Shown here in pieces: positions 32,518 to 40,944 of a stretch of DNA of 64,000 bases. The DNA comes from Rhynchopus euleeides (taxonomy: Eukaryota; Euglenozoa; Diplonemea; Diplonemida; Diplonemidae). Numbering within the stretch: position 1 is the first letter of the stretch; each line of letters opens with the position of its first letter. The position numbers were made by a program, and so were the translations under genes. The notes under the pieces are model-generated. The model made no database searches and had not been told where the DNA came from. It saw nothing but the letters and a program-made list of their open reading frames with translations. The stretch spans positions 2,418,001 to 2,482,000 of the forward strand of contig OY723238.1 of the NCBI GenBank assembly GCA_963210315.1. Direction: 5' to 3'.

Positions 32518-32848
32518 ATTTACATACCGTATACGTAAATATTTTGGAACGTAAATATTATGGAACGTAAATATTTTGGAACGCTGGTGGGTTGGCGTTC
32601 CAGATTTTTTTCGTTCCATAATATTTACAGGGCTTTCTGCGACTCGGGGACTTGGACCAGGTGATCGGACGGCATGCAGAGTCCCTGACGGGACCTACTC
32701 GTGCACTTTTCGCGCGATTCCTGACGCAAGCCGTCCTCACCACCGAGTCCCCAACTGGCCCTGTAAATATTTTGGAACGTAAATATTATGGAACGGACCG
32801 GCCAAAAATGGGCCCGTTCCATAATATTTACGTATACGGTATGTAAAT
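32518..32848. mobile_element. Fold-back element, copy 4
   Basis: A complete copy with both 26-bp terminal inverted repeats; slightly shorter than copy 1 because one internal TATTATGGAACG motif is missing on each side. Confidence 0.9.
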
Positions 32849-32895
32849 TAGGCCAACTGAGGTCAGGTGACTGTCCCATTTTTTCCGCTTTTTTG

Positions 32896-33086
32896 TCGTC
32901 ACTTACTGTCACTTACGGTCACTTAGCTTCACTTACAGTCACCGCACGTCACTTACAGTCACAGAGCGTCACTTAGCGTCACTTAAGGTCACTTAGCGTC
33001 ACTTAGTGTCACTTACCGGTCACTTACCGTCACTTAGCGTCACTTACAGTCACTTACCGTCACTTAGTGTCACTTACAGTCACTCA
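32896..33086. repeat. GTCACTTA-type short tandem repeat
   Basis: About 17 units of 10-12 bp such as GTCACTTACA, GTCACTTAGC and GTCACTTACC. Similar runs recur at 34702-34730 and 36991-37075, i.e. on both sides of the inner part of the 13.3-kb element. Confidence 0.88.
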
Positions 33087-33262
33087 GGGAGTCGTTGGTT
33101 TTCTCGTGTTCTGAGCTGACCAAGCCCCGTAATGGCAGAAAACCGAGCGTGGTCGATGTGAATCCCGCAGGACTGATCGTGAATGCACAGAGAGAGCTGA
33201 GAAGGGACATATTTCCCACCCGACAAGCATGTGAACGACAGTGCTGTCGATCACGATCGGTG

Positions 33263-33733
33263 CCCCGATATTTTCCACACCTCTACGAGGTTGCCCCGAT
33301 ATTTTCCACACCTCTGCGAGGTTGCCCCGACATTTTCCACACCTCTGCGAGGTTGCCCCGACATTTTCCACACCTCTACGAGGTTGCCCCGATATTTTCC
33401 ACACCTCTGCAAGGTTGCCCCGATATTTTCCACACCTCTGCGAGGTTGCCCCGATATTTTCCACACCTCTGCGAGGTTGCCCCGATATTTTCCACACCTC
33501 TACGAGGTTGCCCCGATATTTTCCACACCTCTGCGAGGTTGCCCCGACATTTTCCACACCTCTACGAGGTTGCCCCGATATTTTCCACACCTCTGCGAGG
33601 TTGCCCCGACATTTTCCACACCTCTACGAGGTTGCCCCGATATTTTCTACACCTCTGCAAGGTTGCCCCGATATTTTCCACACCTCTGCGAGGTTGCCCC
33701 GATATTTTCCACACCTCTGCAAGGTTGCCCCGA
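33263..33733 (+). repeat. Satellite 4: 31-bp units, about 15 copies
   Basis: The unit is CCCCGATATTTTCCACACCT plus CTGCGAGGTTG, with CTGCGAGG/CTACGAGG/CTGCAAGG variants. The same unit in opposite orientation fills 34115-34468. Confidence 0.93.
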
Positions 33734-33846
33734 TTGCTATGGGAATAATTCACACTCCCACACTCTCACTGACCACCCCGACAACTGCTGCCCCCCACCC
33801 CCCCCAATCCCACCCTGTGCTTCCTTCTACTTCAATTCCCCCGCCC

Positions 33847-34114
33847 CACGCCACTGTCTGGCGCTCGTGCAAACACCGTGAACCTGGCCAAGTGCCAACT
33901 GATCCCTGAACTCACGCCACTGTCTGGCGCTCGTGCAAACACCATGAACCTGGCGAAGTGCCAAGTGATCCCTGAACTCACGCCACTGTCTGGCGCTCGT
34001 GCAAACACCATGAACCTAGCGAAGTGCCAACTGCTGCCCCTGCCCCCCGAACCCACGCCACTGTCTGGCGCTCGCGCAAACACCATGAACCTGGTCAAGT
34101 GCCAACTGATCCCT
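33847..34114 (+). repeat. Four 66-bp tandem units between the inverted satellites
   Basis: Units start at 33847, 33913, 33979 and 34054 (CACGCCACTGTCTGGCGCTC); the last gap is 9 bp longer. Each contains the short palindrome-like CCACTGTCTGG. No gene. Confidence 0.9.
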
Positions 34115-34468
34115 GAGGTGTGGAAAATGTCGGGGCAACCTCGTAGAGGTGTGGAAAATATCGGGGCAACCTCGCAGAGGTGTGGAAAATATCGGGGCAA
34201 CCTCGTAGAGGTGTGGAGAATATCGGGGCAACCTCGCAGAGGTGTGGAAAATATCGGGGCAACCTCGTAGAGGTGTGGAAAATATCGGGGCAACCTCGCA
34301 GAGGTGTGGAAAATATCGGGGCAACCTCGTAGAGGTGTGGAGAATATCGGGGCAACCTCGCAGAGGTGTGGAAAATATCGGGGCAACCTCGTAGAGGTGT
34401 GGATAATGTCGGGGCAACCTCGTAGAGGTGTGGAAATTATCGGGGCAACCTCGTAGAGGTGTGGAAAA
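34115..34468 (-). repeat. Satellite 4 in inverted orientation, about 11 copies
   Basis: The reverse complement of the 33263-33733 array (GAGGTGTGGAAAATATCGGG units). With that array it forms an inverted repeat with arms of at least 350 bp and a spacer of about 380 bp. Confidence 0.93.
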
Positions 34469-34823
34469 CAGCGCGTTGTGTGCGGGTTTGCGGGCAGGTG
34501 GCCGGTCAACCGGCGGCCACCGGTCTGCCGGTGAACGGTCAGATGGCCGGTCAACGGGTTACTTCCTGACCGGTCAACCGGCCGGTCGGTGTCCAAGTTA
34601 CCCCACTACAGTCAGCACGGAGTCAAAGGAACGCACTGGGGCCCGAGACGTGAGGACCTCCTGCAGGCCCCCTCCAGGCGTGTGCATTCAGGATTTTTGG
34701 CGTCATTTACCGTCACTTAGTGTCACTTACTGGGGGGGGGCAAATACAAGAGTATATGCAAATACAAGGGTATATGCTAATACAAGAGTACTCCAGAAAT
34801 CGCGATTTTAAAAAGTTCACCGA

Positions 34824-34853
34824 GCAAATACAAGAGTATACTCTTGTATTTGC
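34824..34853. repeat. 30-bp perfect palindrome
   Basis: GCAAATACAAGAGTA followed by its exact reverse complement. It is preceded at 34740-34790 by three direct CAAATACAAGAGTATATG-like repeats and is the core of the longer palindrome at 36855. Confidence 0.93.
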
Positions 34854-34887
34854 ATACTAGACTTTTGAAGAACTTTTGTGGGGTTTT

Positions 34888-36687
34888 CGGAGGATTCTTC
34901 ATATTCCTGGATTTCCCGCATTTCCTGGATTTCCCCCGGCCCCTTAGGCGGTTTCAGGGCGGACAGGGCGGACATGCCCGGACCCGGAAATCCGGGTGTC
35001 CGGATGTCCGGGTCCAATTTTGACCCCCCCCCCCCCCCCCCCCGGACATTTCCCGAATTTCCCGCCCGGACATGTCCGGGCGGACATCCGGACATCCAGA
35101 AATGTCCGCCCCGGACAGGGCGGACATTTTCTGGTGTCCGGATGTCCGGGCGGACATGTCCGGACCCGGAAATTCGGGAAATCCAATTTTGACCCCCCCC
35201 CCCCCCCCCCCCCCCCGGACATTTCCCGAATTTCCCGCCCGGACATGTCCGGGCGGACATCCGGACATCCAGAAATGTCCGCCCCGGACAGGGCGGACAT
35301 TTTCTGGTGTCCGGATGTCCGGGCGGACATGTCCGGACCCGGAAATTCGGGAAATCCAATTTTGACCCCCCCCCCCCCGGACATTTCCCGAATTTCCCGC
35401 CCGGACATGTCCGGGCGGACATCCGGACATCCAGAAATGTCCGCCCCGGACAGGGCGGACATGTCCGGGCGGACATTTTCTGGTGTCCGGATGTCCGGGC
35501 GGACATGTCCGGACCCGGAAATTCGGGAAATCCAATTTTGACCCCCCCCCCCCCCCGGACATGTCCGGCCAGGACCTCAATAGTTTGATTTTTGCCAATT
35601 TGGTCCAGAAAATAGTTTGAAAATTTTTGAAATCTGGGTGCCCAAAAAAAATTTCCTAAGACCGGCGATTTGTAGGGGGACCCTTTCGAATTTTTTTTTG
35701 GGGAAGGGTAAATTGAACGTTTTTGGCCAAATGAAGCCACTGCGACCATTCCCGGGCCTCGGAAATCAGATTTTGGCCCCTCAAATGCGGTGCCGGTCCG
35801 GACAAAAAACCGAAAAAATCGTGAAAAATGGCCCATTTTCCCCAGCCAAAAATGGGCCAAAAATGCCCCCCGGACACCCCCAGAGACATGTCCTAATCCG
35901 GGGTGCCAGTAGGGGGGACCTTTCGATTTTTTTTTCGAGGAGAGGTCAATTGAACGTTTTTGGACATCTGAGGCCACTGCGACCATTCCCAGGCCTCGGA
36001 AATGAGATTTTTGGCCCTCAAATGGGGTACCGGTCCCCACGAAATTCCGAAAAAATCATGAAAATCGAAAGGTCCCACGCACCAAATTCTGCCCAAAAAT
36101 CGTCAAAAATGGACATGTCATACGCAGCAAGGGGGCAAACCACTCCCCAATGCTCAATGATTCCACGGCAAGCCAGATTTTCTGATCAATTGGTTTGTTT
36201 GAGCATGTTCCTGGCCCTTGTTTGGAAAGTAGATGACCCCTGGCTGGAGAGGACGGTTGTGCTCGACCGGACGGAGAGAGAACCTTCTCCATAACCACTC
36301 CACAATGCCACAAGTGGCAGGAAGGCCGGGTGTTACAGGCCTCAACCAGGGTTCCAAGGCTCTCTACTTCCTGGCTGCGTCAGGGATCACCGGGTACAGC
36401 GAGCAGGATTCCCTGTCCTGACACCCCAGCATGTACCACCGGAAGAACCCGAAACAGCAGCCCCCCCCTCATGGGGGTTGCAAGAGGCACGGAAATCGTT
36501 CAAATCGGACCAAGTCCGAAAATTCGGCACTTTCTTGGGTACAAATTGCGGTCCGAAATTTTCTGATTTTTTGAAAAAAGGCTAATTCTGTAAGGGGGAC
36601 CTTTTCGAATTTTTTTTTCGGGCACTTTTTCCACAAGGAAATGTCCGCCCTGTCCGCTACTGTCCACTACCGATTTCAAGGATCCTC
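34888..36687 (+). repeat. Internal long direct repeat, right copy (about 1.8 kb)
   Basis: Same orientation as 23938-25407 and near-identical outside the GGACATGTCC unit array, which has three units here. C tracts separate the units (about 35026, 35191, 35367, 35541). Confidence 0.88.
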
Positions 36688-36854
36688 CTTCATCATATTT
36701 TGTACTTCCAATGACCTCCCCCAGGCCAGTGGGCCTCCTGTCTGGAGTCGTCACGGTCGGGTGGGAGTCGCCTCGGGGTGGGAAAGGCCAAGAGGACGCT
36801 CGTATTGTCTCTTCGGCGCCGCTGCCCCATGAGGGCCCACCCGGAGGCCATATT

Positions 36855-36902
36855 TCTAGTATGCAAATACAAGAGTATATACTCTTGTATTTGCATACTA
36901 GA
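36855..36902. repeat. 48-bp perfect palindrome
   Basis: TCTAGTATGCAAATACAAGA followed by GTAT and then the exact reverse complement, with no spacer. It is an extended version of the palindrome at 34824, and the two lie on either side of the right internal repeat. Confidence 0.95.
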
Positions 36903-37165
36903 CAACTTTTCAGCTAAAAAAACAATTTTTTGAAAACCCTGAATTACGTAAGCTGGCACGGTGAATAGAAGAGTATACCCTTGTATTTGCCCCCCCCCAG
37001 TAACGTCACTTACAGTCACTTACCAACACTTACGGTCACTTACCGTCACTTAGTGTCACTTAGCGTCACAGGAGCTGACCTCATTTGGCCTATAAATCGG
37101 AAAATTTTGATATGCAAAATTTTGATTAGCAAAATGATATGCATTTTCTGCATAAGACCACCGTG

Positions 37166-37390
37166 TAGAATCACGTCTGTGCCGAACTACCCCCCCCCCC
37201 CCCCCCCCCAGAAAACCGCCCCCCACCCACCACCCGACCCTTCGCCCCACCCGACTCTTGTGTGCCTGCCTTTGCTTCATTGCCATGTGCCCCACCTCCA
37301 TCTTGGCTGTGCACGGGATTCATCCTGCCAGAGTTACACGTCAGTGCGTGAGGACCGTGGGGTTGTCGTTGAGGGGAAGAGAGGGGAAGG
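37166..37390. promoter_or_regulatory. 5' flank of WD40 copy D, cut from its left half by the element
   Basis: From the TA at 37166 to the ATG it is almost identical to 15148-15369 upstream of copy C, including a C tract and CAGAGTTACACGTCAGTGCG. The element insertion therefore lies about 225 bp upstream of the copy D start codon and may have separated its promoter. Confidence 0.75.
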
Positions 37391-38530
37391 ATGGATGTTT
37401 CGGTGCGTCATGTGGAGAGCGGGCGGAGCTGTGTCGTCGGTGTTGCGGATGGCGGGACCGTGCTCAGCCTGAAGGCGGATGCGGTCAAGGAGATGTTCGC
37501 GGGTTCCATCAACGCAGACCGGGAGGCTGCAGGGCTGGCGGCACGCATCGAAGGGTGTGACGAGGACCTGGACGATGCAGAGCGCGTTGCCAACACGGGT
37601 CTCGAGGTTGGGGATCCTGTCCAGCTCGTCCGCAGGTGGCCACACGTCAAGGCACCGGTTGTCTACAATAGTGTCCATGAGGACATCCAAGTCGAGAGCA
37701 TCACACTGTCGAGGTGTGGCACCCTGTGTTCTGTGGCGTACAGCAAAGGACACATCACTGTGTTCGACACCACGACTGCTGGTGTGGTGTCGCACCTCAC
37801 ACATGGGGAGGGAGATAGTAGTCACACAGTATTCTCAGTGTGTGGGACGTGGCTGGCAACGTGCTCTTATGACAGCACCATCTGCGTGTGGCTGACAGCA
37901 ACGTGGGAACAGGTGTGGTGTCTGGAGGAGCATCATGCAGCGGTGTTGAGTGCAGGGTGGACACACTGTGGACGTCTCGTGTCGGGTGACGAAGATGGGA
38001 AGGTGTGTGTGTGGGACTTGGAGGGCACACCAAGTGCCACAGTGCTGGAGGGGCACAGCGGGCCTGTTTCTGGGATTCCAGTGTCAACTACGAGGATCTT
38101 CACCGGGTCAGACGACAAGACCATCCGTGTGTATGACATCAGCACCCTCACCCACACCGACACCCTGTCTGAGCACACAGGTGGTGTGTACCACATCGCC
38201 CTGACGAACGACGAGCAGCACCTGGTGTCGTGCTCTTGCGACGACTCACTGAAGGTGTGGTGCACAACCACCCTCACCTGCATCCGTACTCTGGCCCTGC
38301 CTCGTGCCCCGTACCTGCTTGCTGTGTCACAGCCAGGTGATGTTGTGGCAGTGTCCCATCCAGACCACGTCAAGCTGTTCAGCCTCAGCACCTTGGAGTG
38401 CTTGGGACAAGTGGAGTCAGAGGGTTATGGTGTTGCCCTCAGCCCGTGTGGGAAGTGGGTCTTCACACCAAACTACTCCTCTGTGAATGTGTGTGCTGTG
38501 TGTGACATTCTGCGTGAGGGCAGCACTTAG
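37391..38530 (+). CDS. Ubl-WD40 family member D (379 aa)
   Basis: A complete intronless paralogue with the same ubiquitin-like domain as copy C. Variable clusters: SVHEDIQVES before blade 1, GEGDSSHT before blade 2, EHHAAVLSAG before blade 3, GHSGPVSG before blade 4, SCDDS in blade 5, PRAPYL and HPDHVK around blade 6. It shares EHTGGVYHIALTND with copy E and SCSCDDSLKVW with copy F. The C-terminus differs slightly (YSSVNVCAVCDILREGST). The conserved 3' flank follows. The 5' flank is interrupted by the 13.3-kb element. Confidence 0.93.
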   Translation: MDVSVRHVESGRSCVVGVADGGTVLSLKADAVKEMFAGSINADREAAGLAARIEGCDEDLDDAERVANTGLEVGDPVQLVRRWPHVKAPVVYNSVHEDIQVESITLSRCGTLCSVAYSKGHITVFDTTTAGVVSHLTHGEGDSSHTVFSVCGTWLATCSYDSTICVWLTATWEQVWCLEEHHAAVLSAGWTHCGRLVSGDEDGKVCVWDLEGTPSATVLEGHSGPVSGIPVSTTRIFTGSDDKTIRVYDISTLTHTDTLSEHTGGVYHIALTNDEQHLVSCSCDDSLKVWCTTTLTCIRTLALPRAPYLLAVSQPGDVVAVSHPDHVKLFSLSTLECLGQVESEGYGVALSPCGKWVFTPNYSSVNVCAVCDILREGST

Positions 38531-39022
38531 GCAACCTCTTCTGCTTGTGTGCTTGCGGTGCACTGCCTTGCTCGTTGCCTCCCAGCACAGCACCTCCTGA
38601 CCCTGCTGGTTGGAGGCAGCGTGCACTGCATCTGAGGTGCGACTGCTCAGGATGACACAGTGCTTCCAGACAGCCTCTGCCCCCACCCTCCCAAGCCCTG
38701 CACCACAATACCCTTTCCCTTGTGCCGCCACACATCGCATCGCTTTGGGTACCAGAAGTTGGAAAGGAGAGGAATCCAAAGGTACGGCAGTCTGCCGGCT
38801 GCAGTCCTGGTCTGGACTATCGGACAGAGGTTCTTGCGAGATAGCTGCTGCAGGTTGGAGATGCGGAGTGAACCGCACTCTGACAGTTCGTGTGCTGCTT
38901 CTTGACACTTCCGCAGTCCACTATTTCTCCACACGCCACACAAACAGCACGACACAAGACCTTCACCACGTCAGAAGAGCACGTCAGTGTGTGAGGACCG
39001 TGGGGTCGTCTTGAGAGGAACG
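38531..39022. other. Intergenic between WD40 copies D and E
   Basis: Bases 38531-38697 are the conserved WD40 3' flank. A unique spacer follows. The end (CACGTCAGTGTGTGAGGACC at 38979) resembles the 5' flanks of copies B-D. Confidence 0.7.
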
Positions 39023-40165
39023 ATGGAAGTGTCAGTGCGTCATGTGGAGAGCGGGCGGAGCTGTGTCGTCGGTGTTGCGGATGGCGGGACCGTGCTGAGC
39101 CTGAAGGCGGATGCGGTCAAGGAGATGTTCGCGGGTTCCATCAACGCAGACCGGGAGGCTGCAGGGCTGGCGGCACGCATCGAAGGGTGTGACGAGGACC
39201 TGGACGATGCAGAGCGCGTTGCCAACACGGGTCTCGAGGTTGGGGATCCTGTCCAGCTCGTCCGCAGGTGGCCACACGTCAACGCTCCTGCTGTCTACAA
39301 CAATGGGCGGGACCACAGCAGCTATGTTCAACGCATCACACTGTCGAGGTGTGGCACCCTGTGTTCAGTGGGGTACAACGGACACATCACTGTGTTTGAC
39401 ACCACGACTGCTGAGGAGGTGGCGGACCTCACACATGGAGATGCCAGCATTTGGAGCACAGCGTTCTCAGTCTGTGGGACGTGGCTGGCAACGTGCTCAG
39501 GGGACAGCACCATCTGCGTGTGGCTGACAGCAACGTGGGAACAGGTGTGGTGTCTGGAGGAGCACGGTACGCAGGTGTATTTTGCAGAGTGGACACACTG
39601 TGGACGTCTCGTGTCGGGTGACCAAGATGGGAAGGTGTGTGTGTGGGACTTGGAGGGCACACCAAGTGCCGCAGTGCTGGAGGGGCACATGGATCCTGTT
39701 TTTGGGATTGCAGTGTCAACTTCGAGGATCTTCACCGGGTCAAAGGACAAGACCATCCGTGTGTATGACATCAGCACCCTCACCCACACCGACACCCTGT
39801 CTGAGCACACAGGTGGTGTGTACCACATCGCCCTGACGAACGACGCGCAGCAACTGGTGTCGTGCTCTGACGATGATTCTGTGAAGGTGTGGTGCACAAC
39901 CACCCTCACCTGCATCTGTGCTGTCGCTCTCTCTGAGACCCCGATCCAGCTTGCCGTGTCACAGGCAGGTGATGTTGTGGCAATGTCCTTTCTTGGTCAC
40001 ACCACCAAGTTGTTCGGCCTCGGCACCTTGGAGTGCTTCGGGCAAGTGCATTCAACGGGTTACTCTGTTGCACTCAGCCCGTGTGGGAGGTGGGTCTTCA
40101 CATCAAACTCCTCTTCTGTGAATGTGTGTGCTGTGTGTGACGTTCCGGGTGAGGGCAGCACTTAG
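39023..40165 (+). CDS. Ubl-WD40 family member E (380 aa)
   Basis: A complete intronless paralogue. The start was chosen at the family ATG (MEVSVRHV), although the frame is open 36 bases further upstream. Variable clusters: NGRDHSSYVQR before blade 1, GDASIWST before blade 2, EHGTQVYFAE before blade 3, GHMDPVFG before blade 4, SDDDS in blade 5, SETPIQ and FLGHTT around blade 6, HSTGYS before blade 7. It is the most diverged member in scaffold positions too (CICAVALS, LGTLECFGQVH). The conserved 3' flank stops after about 20 bp, where a WD40 relic begins. Confidence 0.93.
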   Translation: MEVSVRHVESGRSCVVGVADGGTVLSLKADAVKEMFAGSINADREAAGLAARIEGCDEDLDDAERVANTGLEVGDPVQLVRRWPHVNAPAVYNNGRDHSSYVQRITLSRCGTLCSVGYNGHITVFDTTTAEEVADLTHGDASIWSTAFSVCGTWLATCSGDSTICVWLTATWEQVWCLEEHGTQVYFAEWTHCGRLVSGDQDGKVCVWDLEGTPSAAVLEGHMDPVFGIAVSTSRIFTGSKDKTIRVYDISTLTHTDTLSEHTGGVYHIALTNDAQQLVSCSDDDSVKVWCTTTLTCICAVALSETPIQLAVSQAGDVVAMSFLGHTTKLFGLGTLECFGQVHSTGYSVALSPCGRWVFTSNSSSVNVCAVCDVPGEGST

Positions 40166-40185
40166 GCAACCTCTTCTGCTTCTGT

Positions 40186-40330
40186 GTGCGTGTGTGTGAC
40201 TTGAAGGGCACACCACAGTGCTGGATGGTCACAGCAATGCTGTTCCGAGGCAACCTTCAACGCGGCGTACGACACGAGTATCCGTGTCAACACCCTCACA
40301 TGCACACGCATCCTGGGTCAAGAAACCCGT
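40186..40330 (+). pseudogene. WD40 family relic
   Basis: Nucleotides GTGTGTGACTTGAAGGGCAC, then CACAGTGCTGGATGGTCACA, then ATCCGTGT and ACACCCTCACATGC follow the order of the blade 3-4 segment of the family (GTGTGGGACTTGGAGGGCAC, CACAGTGCTGGAGGGGCACA, ATCCGTGTGTAT). Short deletions destroy the frame. A weak trace of the 3' flank (CCCAGCACAGCACC) follows near 40399. It is joined directly to the 3' end of copy E. Confidence 0.75.
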
Positions 40331-40944
40331 TTCGCCGTGAGTATCTCCGAACCATCCCTGCCTTGCATGTGTGCTAGCTTGCACGTTGTTTTCTAGCCCA
40401 CCCAGCACAGCACCACCATGCCCGGGGTTAGGGGATAGAGCCTCAGGCTTGGTAAGGACTGACGAAATGCCCTCTCTCTCCAGACTGCTTCACCCCTGCC
40501 CCGCTCCCCCGCACCACCCGTCATCGTTTCATCCGAGGTTCCAGCAGCTGACTGCAGCCGCAGTGAGCCTGCAGCCCACCCCTCCTCTCCCTCCAGATCG
40601 CTGCTGCTCTGCTCTGCCTTGTGTCGGGTATCCTTGCTGTGTGACAATGTGTGCGCATCCCACCCCACATTCATTCTTGAGCTTTAGCAGTGTTCAATGC
40701 AGAGCACCATCTTTGGGAGTTGTCAAAAGCGGCTTGTATGCAGGTAGCCAGCCGCCCTGACAAGTCTTGCTTTTGTGTTGTGCACCTTGCGCAAGCAAGG
40801 GGTAAATGAAACAGAATGGAGCAGCACCCCGCAACAGGCAGCGCACGGTCGCTACGCTTTTTTGCTATTCACCCACCATACGAAACCACCACCATCAGGA
40901 AAACCTGAACTGCACTCTCTGTGCGACACCAAGGCTCTCCAAAG
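40331..40944. other. Intergenic spacer
   Basis: No gene. The last part (CACCATCAGGAAAACCTGAA near 40891) has an AG that could be a 5' UTR acceptor for the next gene. Confidence 0.4.

Larger units (their letters stand above)
23832..37165. mobile_element. 13.3-kb TIR element with TA target duplication
   Basis: The left end CACGGTGGTCTTA is repeated inverted at the right end (TAAGACCACCGTG, 37153-37165). The subterminal AATGCATATCATTTTGC is also inverted at both ends. A TA dinucleotide flanks it at 23830-23831 and 37166-37167. The flanking sequence is continuous at 15147-15148 upstream of WD40 copy C, which provides an empty site. A TA duplication is typical of Tc1/mariner-like and some other DNA transposons, but 13 kb is very large for a non-autonomous one. 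No transposase or other intact coding sequence was recognised. Inside are direct repeats, fold-back elements, satellites and TTTACATATGTAAA palindromes. Confidence 0.85.

Noticed and set aside
33095..33909. Open frames of about 220 codons in the CCCCGATATTTTCC array
   Set aside because: Same satellite artefact; frames are open on both strands and have no unique sequence.
23938..36687. LTR retrotransposon with 1.5-1.8-kb LTRs
   Set aside because: No reverse transcriptase, integrase or gag, no TG...CA ends and no 4-6-bp duplication found; the outer TA-flanked inverted repeats fit better.
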